From contig NZ_JABMCF010000039.1 in assembly GCF_013359815.1 (NCBI RefSeq), positions 1 to 64,000 on the forward strand: a stretch of DNA of 64,000 nt. Reading direction: 5' to 3'. The notes below the pieces were generated by a model that searched no databases, was not told the origin of the DNA, and saw only the letters and a program-made list of their open reading frames with translations. Position numbers and translations under genes: made by a program. Numbering within the stretch: the stretch's first letter is position 1; every line of letters starts with the position of its first letter. The stretch is from Curtobacterium flaccumfaciens. GTDB taxonomy: Bacteria > Actinomycetota > Actinomycetes > Actinomycetales > Microbacteriaceae. Shown here piece by piece: positions 43,823-51,605 of this stretch.

Positions 43823-44866
43823 TCAGAGCGTCGGGACGACCACCGCGCGACCCGAGAGCTCCCCGGCCTCGAGCTTCCGGTACGCCTCGAGCGCGTCGGA
43901 CAGCGCGTACCGCTCGACGTCGGGCACGATCTGGCCGGCGCGGTACATCGCGACGACCTCGTGCAGGTCCTCGATGGTGCCCCAGTAGGTGTTCGTGATC
44001 GTCGACTCGTACGGCGTCGCGAAGAAGTTCCACTCGGTGGTGCCGCCGGCGATCCCGACGACGGTGAACCGACCGCCGACCGCCATCGAGGCCTGCGCGA
44101 CCTTGATCGTGGGGGTGGCACCGACGAAGTCGAAGGCCGCGTCGACGCCGCGTCCGCCGGTGATCTCGCGGATGCGCTCCGCCTGGTCCGGGCCGCCGGG
44201 GACGGTGATCGCGCCCCGGGCGGCGGCGCGGTCCATCGCGTCCTGCTTCATGTCGGTCGCGATGACCGTGGCACCGGTGAGCGCCGTGAGGATCTGCACG
44301 GCGATCTGCCCGAGGCCACCGAGCCCGACGACGAGCGCGAAGCGACCGCCGCCAGCCAGGTTCGGCAGGGAGTTCTTGATCGCGTGGTACGGCGTGAGCG
44401 CGGCGTCGCTCAGCGGTGCGGCGGCGACCGGGTCGGCGTCGCCGAGCGGCACGAGGTTCCGCGCCGGGACGCTCACGTACTCCGCCATGCCGCCGTCGCG
44501 CCCGAGGCCGATCCCCATGTAGGGGTTCGTCGCGGCGTTCTCGCAGTAGGTGTCCTGCCCCTTCGAGCAGTACGAGCAGTGCCCGCAGCCGACCGGCCCG
44601 TAGACCAGGTAGGCGTCGCCCTCGGCGAAGCCGGTGACCCCGTCCCCGACGGCCTCGACCCAACCGGAGTTCTCGTGGCCGAGCACGAACGCGGGCGCCT
44701 GGGCTCCCGGCTGCCCCTGCTGGAACTCCCGGTACACGGCGACGTCCGAGTGGCAGGCACCGGCGCCGGCGACCTTGAGCAGGACCTCACCCGGCCCGGG
44801 TGCGGGCTTCGGGACCTCGGTCAGGGACGGGAAGGTCTGGTACTGCTCGAACACGACGGCGCGCAT
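43823..44866 (-). CDS. Zinc-dependent alcohol dehydrogenase (NAD(P))
   Basis: 347 residues from ATG 44866, with an excellent AAAGGAGA ribosome binding site. Catalytic zinc ligands in ACHSDVAVY near 38 and GHENSGWVEAVGDG near 63; structural zinc in GCGHCSYCSKGQDTYCENAA near 93-112; coenzyme fold VVGLGGLGQIAVQILTALTG near 178. Resembles the Adh/AdhP propanol-preferring or NAD-dependent secondary alcohol group. Oxidises primary or secondary alcohols in the cytosol. Confidence 0.92.
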   Translation of the reverse strand: MRAVVFEQYQTFPSLTEVPKPAPGPGEVLLKVAGAGACHSDVAVYREFQQGQPGAQAPAFVLGHENSGWVEAVGDGVTGFAEGDAYLVYGPVGCGHCSYCSKGQDTYCENAATNPYMGIGLGRDGGMAEYVSVPARNLVPLGDADPVAAAPLSDAALTPYHAIKNSLPNLAGGGRFALVVGLGGLGQIAVQILTALTGATVIATDMKQDAMDRAAARGAITVPGGPDQAERIREITGGRGVDAAFDFVGATPTIKVAQASMAVGGRFTVVGIAGGTTEWNFFATPYESTITNTYWGTIEDLHEVVAMYRAGQIVPDVERYALSDALEAYRKLEAGELSGRAVVVPTL

Positions 44867-44888
44867 GGGGTTCTCCTTTGATCACCCT

Positions 44889-45503
44889 TCACGCTACACC
44901 TGTCGTCGAGGACGACATGTGTCGTCCAGTTGCCTCGGGGCCACGCCCTCCCGCGAACAGTCCGCGGTCGAACCGTGCCCCACCGGGACGCGACGACCGC
45001 GCCACCATGACACCCAGCACGACCGCACCGAGCGGTCCGGTGAACACGAGGAGCAGGATCCACAGCCCGCTGTGGTCCCGGTCGTGCAGTCGCCGCACGA
45101 GCAGCGACCACCGGGGCACGATGGTCAGGATCGTCGGGACGAGGATCGCCAGGTCCCACGCGTCCGGCCAGACGTCCCGCCCACCGCTGCCCCAGCCGAA
45201 CCACGCCCCCTGCCCGCGGTCGATCAGGTGGAACGAGACCCGCGGCGAGGGGACGACCCCGAACGGGTCGACGTACATCTCCCACCGCCCTGCGGTCCCG
45301 TGCACGCCGACGACCCAGAGCGCGACCCCGACCAGCGCGAGCTCGAGCGCGATCACCCACCAGAACTCCGAGCGACTCGCCCGCCCGTGGAACCGCCACC
45401 CCTGCGTCCAGAACCGGAGCCAGGCGACCACCGGGTTCGTCACGTCGGCCGGCCCCTGCTCGAGTACGGACTCGCGGAAGCCTGTCTTGTCGCTGTCCCC
45501 CAT
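44889..45503 (-). CDS. DUF805-family membrane protein
   Basis: 204 residues from ATG 45503. DUF805 signature WLRFWTQGWRFHGRASRSEFW near 28-48, then three to four hydrophobic helices (IALELALVGVALWVV; LAILVPTILTIVP; LWILLLVFTGPLGAVVLGVM), and RRLHDRDHSGLW near 145, the typical second DUF805 block. Has a longer than usual loop between the first helices. Inner-membrane protein of unknown function. Divergent from the OsmC gene. Confidence 0.85.
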   Translation of the reverse strand: MGDSDKTGFRESVLEQGPADVTNPVVAWLRFWTQGWRFHGRASRSEFWWVIALELALVGVALWVVGVHGTAGRWEMYVDPFGVVPSPRVSFHLIDRGQGAWFGWGSGGRDVWPDAWDLAILVPTILTIVPRWSLLVRRLHDRDHSGLWILLLVFTGPLGAVVLGVMVARSSRPGGARFDRGLFAGGRGPEATGRHMSSSTTGVA

Positions 45504-45626
45504 GTGCGAGATCGTAGGGCAGACCTGCGTCTTCGCCGTGAGCCCGTTGCGAGAACGCTCGTTCTCCGATTGACTCAGGAGCGGTGGTCCCGTTCGGGGC
45601 CGCTCCCCCACACGAAAGGAGCGGGC

Positions 45627-46067
45627 ATGCCCACTCGCACCGCACGCACTGCCTGGAACGGCGGCCTCGAGGACGGTTCCGGCCAGGTCGAACTCTCGAG
45701 CTCGAAGGTCGGCACGTACGACGTCTCGTTCCCGAAGCGCACCGCCGAGGACGCCGGGGGCACCACGAGCCCCGAGGAGCTCATCGCCGCCGCACACTCG
45801 GCCTGCTACGCCATGCAGTTCTCCGCGGTCCTCGGCGAGGCCGGCGGCACGGTCGAGGCCCTCGACGTCAAGGCCGACGTCTCGCTCGGCCCGGACCCGG
45901 CCGGCGGCTTCCGCCTCACCGGCATCGTCCTGACCGTCAGCGGCGAGGTCTCCGGCATCGACGAGGCGGCCTTCCTCAAGGCCGCCGAGGACGCCAAGGC
46001 GACCTGCCCCGTCAGCAAGGCGCTGACCGGCGTCGAGATCACGCTGCACGCGACCTTCGAGCAGTAG
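45627..46067 (+). CDS. osmC: OsmC-family peroxiredoxin
   Basis: 146 residues from ATG 45627; GAAAGGAGCGGGC is the ribosome binding site. Family landmarks: SPEELIAAAHSACYAMQFSA near 48-67 with the peroxidatic Cys, and the resolving Cys in ATCPVSKALTGVEITLHA near 124. Reduces organic hydroperoxides; OsmC rather than Ohr because of the TTSPEELIAAAHSAC form. Translation ends inside a 17-base tandem repeat that contains the stop codon. Confidence 0.93.
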   Translation: MPTRTARTAWNGGLEDGSGQVELSSSKVGTYDVSFPKRTAEDAGGTTSPEELIAAAHSACYAMQFSAVLGEAGGTVEALDVKADVSLGPDPAGGFRLTGIVLTVSGEVSGIDEAAFLKAAEDAKATCPVSKALTGVEITLHATFEQ

Positions 46068-46101
46068 CGAACGCAGCGCAGTAGCGAACGCAGCGCAGTA
46101 G
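46061..46101. repeat. 17-bp tandem repeat at osmC stop
   Basis: GCAGTAGCGAACGCAGC occurs at 46061-46077 and again at 46078-46094, with GCAGTAG a third time to 46101. Each unit carries a TAG; the first is the osmC stop codon. Likely slippage product. Confidence 0.85.
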
Positions 46102-46128
46102 GCGCGCGAAGCAGGAACCGTCACCACG

Positions 46129-46178
46129 CGACGGACGGGAGGCCCGGTGCCAGCTGGCACCGGGCCTCCCGTCCGTCG
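46129..46178. repeat. 50-bp perfect palindrome, GGAGGCCCG family
   Basis: Positions 46129-46153 are the exact reverse complement of 46154-46178, with no loop. Core GACGGACGGGAGGCCCGGTG matches the elements at 19084 and, in part, 49620. It lies between osmC and a small membrane-protein gene, 19 bases before the latter's start. As RNA it forms a very stable hairpin; as DNA it could extrude a cruciform. It may end the osmC message. Confidence 0.9.
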
Positions 46179-46197
46179 TCCACCTACGCTGGGTGCC

Positions 46198-46452
46198 GTG
46201 CCCCGTTTCTTCGCCACCCCGACCCTCGTCGCCCTCTGGCTCGGCCTGCTGGCCGTCGTCGTCGGGATCGTGTTGGTGCTGACGGCTCCGACGTTCACGT
46301 TCGGCTTCGCCGCCTTCGCGCCGGAGGCCGACTACGCCTTCGTCGCGGGGAGCCGCCCCTGGCAAGTGACGGTCGGACCGGTCCTCGTGCTGGTGGGCGC
46401 GGTCGTCGCGGCCTTCGCCCTCGGTCGTCTGAGCACGCGCCGCCGGGGCTGA
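46198..46452 (+). CDS. Small two-helix membrane protein
   Basis: 84 residues from GTG 46198. Two clear membrane helices, at about 8-30 (LVALWLGLLAVVVGIVLVLT) and 56-76 (TVGPVLVLVGAVVAAFALG), joined by a short outside loop and ending in a basic STRRRG tail. Function unknown. Lies just after the palindrome and 58 bases before the ThrE-like gene on the same strand. Confidence 0.7.
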   Translation: MPRFFATPTLVALWLGLLAVVVGIVLVLTAPTFTFGFAAFAPEADYAFVAGSRPWQVTVGPVLVLVGAVVAAFALGRLSTRRRG

Positions 46453-46510
46453 TCCGAAGGCGTCCAGCGGACGTCCGGACTCGGCCGCCGTCGACTGGCA
46501 CCATGGCGTG

Positions 46511-48028
46511 ATGGCCGAGCAGCACCCCCCGGGCCCGCACAAGCCGGGCCGCCCACCCCGGCCACGACGCCGCAGCCTCGCGCAGCACGACCTGCGCGAC
46601 GCACGAGCCCGCCTGCGCGGGACGATCTACGAGCACGTCGAGCCCGACGCCAAGGGGCGCGACCAGTACACGGCGACCCAGATCGTCGACTTCTGCCTCG
46701 ACCTGGCCGAGGTCATGCTCGCCTCGGGTGCCGACACCCGCAGCGTCGAGACGGCCGTCGTCGCGGTCTCGACGAAGTGGAACCTCGCGCCGCTCGACCT
46801 CGACTTCTCCGGCAGCTCGGTGACCATCCAGTACGCCCCGGCCGACGTCCCGCCGCTCGTCAAGGTCCGCACCGTGCGGTCGGACGGCTCCGACCTCGAC
46901 AAGCTCGCGCGTGCGAACCAGATCGTCGACGACCTGATCCACGACGACCGCGACATGACCTCGGCGGTGAGCGCCCTGGTCGCCGTGCTGCGACTCCCGC
47001 CGCGATGGCCGATGTGGCTGTCCGACGTCGGCCTGTCGATCCTCGGCATCTCGATCGCCGTGCAGGCCGGAGGCGGGTGGCGGGCCGGACTCGGGGCGTT
47101 CGTGCTGATGCTCGGGATCATCGTCTCCGGGCGCTGGCTGACCGACCGGGGGTACCCGCAGTTCTTCGTGTCCGGGGCGCAGGGCGCGGTGGCGTCGGCG
47201 ATCGGCACGCTGGCCATCTGGGCCGGGGTGCTGAACGCGAACGGTGCGGCGACGATGGTGGCGGCACTCGTGGTGCTCCTGCTGCCGCACCCGTCCCTGG
47301 TGACCTGGGCGCAGGACGCCATCTCGGGGTTCCGGGCGATGGCCGTGGCCCGGGCGTTCTACATCGGGCTGGTCATCGCGGCGATCGTGGTCGGGGTGCC
47401 GGCCGGGATCGCGATGACGCACTGGCTGCGGATCGAGGTCGACCCGTCCGGCATCGTGACGCAGACCCTGCCGCTCTGGGCGTCACTGTCGCTGACCGTG
47501 GTGTCGGCGGGCGCGAACTGCTTCGTGCAGCAGGCGAGCGCCCGCGTGATCCCCGTCGCCGTGGTGTTCTCGGTCGCCGCCGGTGCCGCGCTGTGGGCAC
47601 TGCGGCAGGCCGGGCTGCCGCTCCTCGGGGCGACGTTCCTGGCGGCGGTGCTGCTCGGGGTGCTCTCGACCTACGCGGCCGTCCGGATGCGCACGGCCGT
47701 GGCGGCGATCGCGGTGCCGGCGTTCTGCGGGGCGCTGCTGCCCGGTGTCGCCGTGTCGAACGCCCTGCTGAACTTCATGTCCGGCTCCTCGAGCGCCGCA
47801 CTCGACTTCGTGGCGGCGGTGTCCGTGGCACTCGGGATCGGCGCGGGCCTGGTGCTCGGCGGGCTCTTCGCGACGCCCGGTGCCCGTCGAGCGCTGCGCC
47901 GGACGCGTCGGGTCGTCGTGCACTCGGTCCACAACGACACCACGGCGCTGCGCGTCATCCGTGACACCGGGTACGACCCCGGCGACGGTTCGGTGCCCCG
48001 CGGGTCGCGCTCGAACGGCGCTTCGTGA
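46511..48028 (+). CDS. Threonine/serine exporter (ThrE) family protein
   Basis: 505 residues from ATG 46511; an adjacent GTG at 46508 would add one. N-terminal ThrE domain with SGADTRSVETAVVAVSTKWN near 76-95 and then ten hydrophobic helices; the second half matches the ThrE_2 (DUF3815-like) part with FCGALLPGVAVSNALLNFMS near 407. Exports threonine and serine across the membrane. The N-terminus before about 40 is basic and proline-rich. Its 3' end runs into CGGCGCTTCGTGAG repeats. Confidence 0.88.
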   Translation: MAEQHPPGPHKPGRPPRPRRRSLAQHDLRDARARLRGTIYEHVEPDAKGRDQYTATQIVDFCLDLAEVMLASGADTRSVETAVVAVSTKWNLAPLDLDFSGSSVTIQYAPADVPPLVKVRTVRSDGSDLDKLARANQIVDDLIHDDRDMTSAVSALVAVLRLPPRWPMWLSDVGLSILGISIAVQAGGGWRAGLGAFVLMLGIIVSGRWLTDRGYPQFFVSGAQGAVASAIGTLAIWAGVLNANGAATMVAALVVLLLPHPSLVTWAQDAISGFRAMAVARAFYIGLVIAAIVVGVPAGIAMTHWLRIEVDPSGIVTQTLPLWASLSLTVVSAGANCFVQQASARVIPVAVVFSVAAGAALWALRQAGLPLLGATFLAAVLLGVLSTYAAVRMRTAVAAIAVPAFCGALLPGVAVSNALLNFMSGSSSAALDFVAAVSVALGIGAGLVLGGLFATPGARRALRRTRRVVVHSVHNDTTALRVIRDTGYDPGDGSVPRGSRSNGAS

Positions 48029-48059
48029 GCTGCGCGGGCGGCGCTTCGTAAGGCGCTTC
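48015..48059. repeat. GGCGCTTCGT short repeats at thrE-like gene end
   Basis: Three GGCGCTTCGT units occur at about 48017, 48039 and 48052, the first overlapping the last codons and stop of the exporter gene. They lead straight into the hairpin at 48060. Similar in character to the osmC stop-codon repeat. Confidence 0.6.
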
Positions 48060-48110
48060 GTGAGCAGAAGAGGTCGAGTGCGACGCACGCACCCGACCTC
48101 TTCTGCTCAC
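48060..48110. terminator. TTCTGCTCAC-family hairpin, third copy
   Basis: Perfect 17-bp arms: GTGAGCAGAAGAGGTCG at 48060-48076 and its complement at 48094-48110, with a 17-base loop. Located between the convergent exporter and DUF2795 genes. The right arm and following CAAG match the hairpin arms of the 90-bp island repeats (ACCCGACC--TTCTGCTCAC-AAG) apart from two or three bases. Confidence 0.85.
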
Positions 48111-48128
48111 CAAGTGGGCGTACCGCGC

Positions 48129-48323
48129 TCAGCCGGCGTCGGACACCGCGCTCGACACCGCGGTCGGGGCGTCGTACTCGCCGTCCGGGATCGCGCGGAG
48201 CGCCTCGAGGACGTCGTCCGGGGCGCCCTCCTGCTCGGCCGTCGAGACCACGTCGTCCTTGGACGCCGGGTAGTCGATGCCGCTCAGGTACTTCTGGACC
48301 TGGATGGGGTTCGGTGCTGCCAT
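48129..48323 (-). CDS. DUF2795-domain protein
   Basis: 64 residues from ATG 48323, with GGAAGGA upstream. Compact sequence IQVQKYLSGIDYPASKDDVV near 7-26 followed by ALRAIPDGEYDAPTAVSSAV near 42 fits DUF2795, a small helical domain of unknown function common in actinobacteria. The next gene upstream, TetR, starts 91 bases past a separate promoter-like gap. Probably cytosolic. Confidence 0.8.
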   Translation of the reverse strand: MAAPNPIQVQKYLSGIDYPASKDDVVSTAEQEGAPDDVLEALRAIPDGEYDAPTAVSSAVSDAG

Positions 48324-48414
48324 GTCGGTTCCTTCCGTCAGGTTGCGACTCCCGGAGTACCCGCGGGGCGCTGCACGACGGCGCGGGGAACGCGCTCGGC
48401 GGACGAACCGCCGG

Positions 48415-49098
48415 TCAGATCTCCCAGCTGCCCGAGTCGTCGTCGTCCCACATCGCCAGACGGCGGGCGGCCTGCGGCTCGTACCGCTCCATCCAGCCGC
48501 GCTCGAGCCGGGCGACCGCGCGGTCGAACGCCGCCACCAGGTCGAGCTCGGCGCGCAGCAGGGCCTGCAGCTGCAGCCCCTCGTACAGGGCGATGAGCTG
48601 CTCGGCACCGCGGCGGGGGTCCATCGTGTGCGGGGCACGGCCGATCGCGACGTCGTGCTCCAGGCCGCGCTTGATCTGCGCGAAGAAGAGCTGGTACCGC
48701 GACCGCAGGTAGGTCGCCATCGGGTGCGCCGGGTTGCCCGCGACGGACAGCAGGGCGACGAGCAGGCGCATCAGGGCCGGGTCCTCGGCGTTCGAGGCGA
48801 CGATGGCGCGGAGCAGGTCCACGGTCGAGCCGTCACCGACCTCGTGCGTGACCTCGTCCATCCGGGCACCGTTCCAGCGGTCCAGTGCGGCGAGGACCAG
48901 GCCGTCCCACGACGGGAAGTGCTGCTCCAGCTCGGCGACGCTGATGCCCATCCGCTCGGCGACCTGCACGGGCCGGGCTTCGTGGAAGGGGACGTCCCGG
49001 AGCAGGTCGACGGTGGCACCCACGATCGTGATCCGCAGGTGCAGCGTGGCCGCCGCGGCCGCAGCGGCCTGCGTGTCGGCGCTGGTGTGTTCGAGCAT
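48415..49098 (-). CDS. TetR-like transcriptional regulator
   Basis: 227 residues from ATG 49098; GGAGGGCACG is the ribosome binding site. Weak but plausible helix-turn-helix at about 24-65: TIVGATVDLLRDVPFHEARP, VQVAERMGISVAELEQHFPS. The rest is helical. Stand-alone; a 16-bp palindrome lies 38 bases upstream of its start. Ends about 90 bases from the DUF2795 start; target unknown. Confidence 0.75.
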   Translation of the reverse strand: MLEHTSADTQAAAAAAATLHLRITIVGATVDLLRDVPFHEARPVQVAERMGISVAELEQHFPSWDGLVLAALDRWNGARMDEVTHEVGDGSTVDLLRAIVASNAEDPALMRLLVALLSVAGNPAHPMATYLRSRYQLFFAQIKRGLEHDVAIGRAPHTMDPRRGAEQLIALYEGLQLQALLRAELDLVAAFDRAVARLERGWMERYEPQAARRLAMWDDDDSGSWEI

Positions 49099-49135
49099 CG
49101 TGCCCTCCGTCGTCCCCGGACGTCCTGTCCGTGTC

Positions 49136-49151
49136 ACCCCGGGTCCGGGGT
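49136..49151. promoter_or_regulatory. Palindrome ACCCCGG-GT-CCGGGGT, candidate operator
   Basis: Perfect 7-bp arms, 38 bases upstream of the TetR-like start codon and about 117 bases before the divergent small gene at 49268. GC-rich, so weaker as evidence than the AT-richer operators elsewhere in the window. Self-regulation is inferred from position. Confidence 0.4.
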
Positions 49152-49267
49152 ACCTCCATCCAAACGCAGAACGGGGGACACCAGAATCCCCGGTACGGGT
49201 GTCGGCACAAGGGGGGACAGACCCCGACGTCGAGCCGGTTCGCGGCCGTCCGTGCGACCATGCGGGC

Positions 49268-49585
49268 ATGACCCCGAACGACCCCACAGCGCAGGGACTC
49301 GCGACCATGGCTTCGACCGGCTTCGAGTTCGGCGGCGACCCCGACCAGGTGGCGCACGACGTCCGGGCCATGTGGGAACAGCTCGGACGCCCTGCCGGTG
49401 CGTTCGAGGCGGCGGCCCGGGCCATCGCCGTGCTGCCCCAGCGCCCCGAGGTGCCGATCGCCGACCAGGCCCGCCGTCGCGCGTTCGAGCAGGCGATCGG
49501 CATCAACCCCGTCGAGGTCGAGCTGGCCGCCGCGATGTCGGCGCGCGAGCTCCTCGAGCGGATGGCGCGCTCCGTCAGCTGCTGA
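49268..49585 (+). CDS. Hypothetical protein
   Basis: 105 residues from ATG 49268. Soluble, with no signal or membrane segment; middle helix DQVAHDVRAMWEQLGRPAGA near 26-45 and C-terminal AQARR/ELLERMARSVSC. Divergent from the TetR gene and followed by a GGAGGCCCG-family hairpin. No family is recognised; the coding signal (third-position GC, clean start) is good. Confidence 0.55.
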   Translation: MTPNDPTAQGLATMASTGFEFGGDPDQVAHDVRAMWEQLGRPAGAFEAAARAIAVLPQRPEVPIADQARRRAFEQAIGINPVEVELAAAMSARELLERMARSVSC

Positions 49586-49619
49586 CGCGACCAGGCGCCC
49601 TGGACCCGACCACACGGAC

Positions 49620-49659
49620 GACGGGAGGCCCGGTACCCACCGGCACCGCGCCTCCCGTC
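49620..49659. repeat. GGAGGCCCG-family hairpin, short-arm copy
   Basis: GACGGGAGGC at 49620-49629 pairs with GCCTCCCGTC at 49650-49659, with CCGGTACCCACCGGCACCGC between them. Sits between the small hypothetical gene and the convergent SDR gene. Shares the GACGGGAGGCCCGGT core with 19084 and 46129 but has lost most of the outer arms. Confidence 0.75.
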
Positions 49660-49683
49660 AGAGCCCCGTCAGGAGCAGGCGCC

Positions 49684-50610
49684 CTACGGCGTCGGCATCC
49701 CACCGTCGACGTGCAGCGTCTCGCCCACGACGTACGACGACTCACCGCTCGCCAGGAACACGTAGGCCGGTGCGAGCTCGGCCGGCTGGCCCCAGCGGCC
49801 CAGGTAGGTCTGCTCGCCCGCGCTCGGCAGCGCCTCCGGCGGCTGACCGCCGGCCGGCTGCAGCGGCGTCCAGATCGGGCCAGGAGCGACCGCGTTGACG
49901 CGGATCCCCTTCGGCGCGAGCTGCGCGGCCAGGCCCTTCGCCATGTTGTTCACGGTCGCCTTCGTGGCCGCGTAGTGCACCAGGTGCGGCGACGGGGCGT
50001 ACGCCTGGATCGACGTCGTGTTGATGATCGTGGAGCCGGGCTGCAGGTGCGGCACGGCGGCCTTCGTGATCCGGAACGTCGCGTACGCGTTGGTCTTGAA
50101 GGTTTCGTCGAACTCCTCGTCGGAGATCTTGGTGATGTCGTCGACGTTCTGCTGCTTGCCGGCGTTGTTCACCAGGATGTCGAGGCCACCGAGCTGCTCG
50201 ACCGCGTCGGCGACGAGCTGCTCGCAGACCTGGAGCGAGGTGATGTCGCCCGGCAGTGCGACGGCCTTGCGTCCGGCGGCCTCGATGAGCCCGACGATGC
50301 GGTCGGCGTCCTCCTGCTCCTCGGGCAGGTACGAGATCGCGACGTCCGCACCCTCGCGGGCGTAGGCGATGGCCACGGCGGCGCCGATGCCGGAGTCGCC
50401 ACCGGTGACGAGTGCCTTGCGGCCGGTCAGACGACCCGAACCGCGGTAGGTGTCCTCACCGTGGTCGGCGGGGACGTTCTGCGCCATCTCCGCGTCGGTG
50501 CCGGCACCCTCGAGGTACTGCTCGTCGGGCTTCTTGTCGGCGTACATCTTCGTGGGGTCCTGCATCACGTACTGGTCAGGCCCGGTCTGGTCGTTCTGCT
50601 GGTCCGTCAT
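49684..50610 (-). CDS. SDR-family oxidoreductase (YhdG/YghA type)
   Basis: 308 residues from ATG 50610. NAD(P)-binding TGGDSGIGAAVAIAYAREGA near 69-88, NNAGKQQNVDDI near 144, active site YAATKATVNNMA near 213 and PGPIWTPLQPAGGQ. The N-terminal extension with MQDPTKMYADKKPDEQYLEG and HGEDTY matches the glucose-1-dehydrogenase-like, stress-induced SDRs. It is a paralog of the ligD-linked SDR at 8560. Reduces or oxidises an unknown aldehyde or alcohol. Confidence 0.92.
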   Translation of the reverse strand: MTDQQNDQTGPDQYVMQDPTKMYADKKPDEQYLEGAGTDAEMAQNVPADHGEDTYRGSGRLTGRKALVTGGDSGIGAAVAIAYAREGADVAISYLPEEQEDADRIVGLIEAAGRKAVALPGDITSLQVCEQLVADAVEQLGGLDILVNNAGKQQNVDDITKISDEEFDETFKTNAYATFRITKAAVPHLQPGSTIINTTSIQAYAPSPHLVHYAATKATVNNMAKGLAAQLAPKGIRVNAVAPGPIWTPLQPAGGQPPEALPSAGEQTYLGRWGQPAELAPAYVFLASGESSYVVGETLHVDGGMPTP

Positions 50611-50808
50611 GCCGCCGACGGTACGCAGGGGGTCGCTGCGGGCCGTCCAGGAGGCTGTCCCCCGTTGCGCGGAGCGGCCTGCGCCCGTCGACCGCACCGC
50701 TCCAGGGCCGCAGGTGCGTGATCCTCGTTTGTCACGGTCCGGTGACGGGCAGGCTCCGATTCGGTAACACCTGTCGTTCTGTTCCGATCGAGGCCCTACC
50801 GTCGAACG

Positions 50809-51555
50809 GTGACTCCTCGGACCCTGCTGGCGCTCGGCGCCGCCGTGCTGGCCTTCTCGGCCGGTGCGCTCGCGTTCGACGGCACCGCCGGGCTCGGGGC
50901 AGACGTGGCCGTGGCCGCCGAGACCTCGCACGACGCCGCTCCGGTGCACGTGACGAAGGCGGAACTCCGACGGGTGGACTCGATCGAGCTCGACGCCGAG
51001 GCCCTGGTGCTCCGGGACGGCGACGACACCGTGGTCAAGTCCTCGATGCGCGACTCCGGTCTGACCGTGAGCGTCCTGAACCGTCTGCTCGGCACACCGT
51101 CCCGCACGCAGACGGCCGAGGGCGACGGCGGGGCGTGCTTCCCCGCAGGCACCACCTACACCTGGAGCGGTGCCATCCGCGTCGCAGCCCTGACGACCGA
51201 CGCGGCGGCCGGCAACGCCGTCGAGATCCGGGTGCTGCGCGACTCGGTCCGCAGCGTGCTCGGCCGGCAGATCGAGCTGACCGGCCCGGGCGGTGTCCGG
51301 GTGGGCGACGACATCGCGGACGAGATCGCCGATGCTCCCCGCTCGGAGCGGGTGTCCTACGGCTCGGACGACTCACGTGCCTGGCAGCTCCTGCTCCGCG
51401 AGGGCTGGGCCGACCGGCACGACGATGACGACGACGACGAGTCGAGCGAGCACTCCGACGACGCCGGCACCAACGGGGTCTCCGCCCTGACGAACGAGAC
51501 GACCGTCACGGTGCTCGGTTCGCCGATGCCCGTCCACGCGCAGCGCAGCTGCTGA
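50809..51555 (+). CDS. Putative exported acidic protein
   Basis: 248 residues from GTG 50809. A hydrophobic N-terminal segment (LLALGAAVLAFSAGALAF) is a signal peptide or anchor. The middle contains VKSSMRDSGLTVSVLNRLLG and the C-terminus has a run of six Asp followed by Glu/Ser/His (DDDDDDESSEHSDDAG near 203-218), suggesting cation binding. Two Cys residues, one near 105 and one at the end. No family is recognised. Confidence 0.6.
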   Translation: MTPRTLLALGAAVLAFSAGALAFDGTAGLGADVAVAAETSHDAAPVHVTKAELRRVDSIELDAEALVLRDGDDTVVKSSMRDSGLTVSVLNRLLGTPSRTQTAEGDGGACFPAGTTYTWSGAIRVAALTTDAAAGNAVEIRVLRDSVRSVLGRQIELTGPGGVRVGDDIADEIADAPRSERVSYGSDDSRAWQLLLREGWADRHDDDDDDESSEHSDDAGTNGVSALTNETTVTVLGSPMPVHAQRSC

Positions 51556-51605
51556 CAGCGAGCAGAGCGCGCAGCTGCTGACAGCTCCCTGGCCTGTCCG
51601 GGACG

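Noticed and set aside
40461..44663. 1400-codon minus-strand frame joining the M23 protein to sequence across GGT and the dehydrogenase
   Set aside because: Only the last 398 codons are a real gene with signal peptide and motifs; the rest is antisense to GGT and out of frame for the dehydrogenase.
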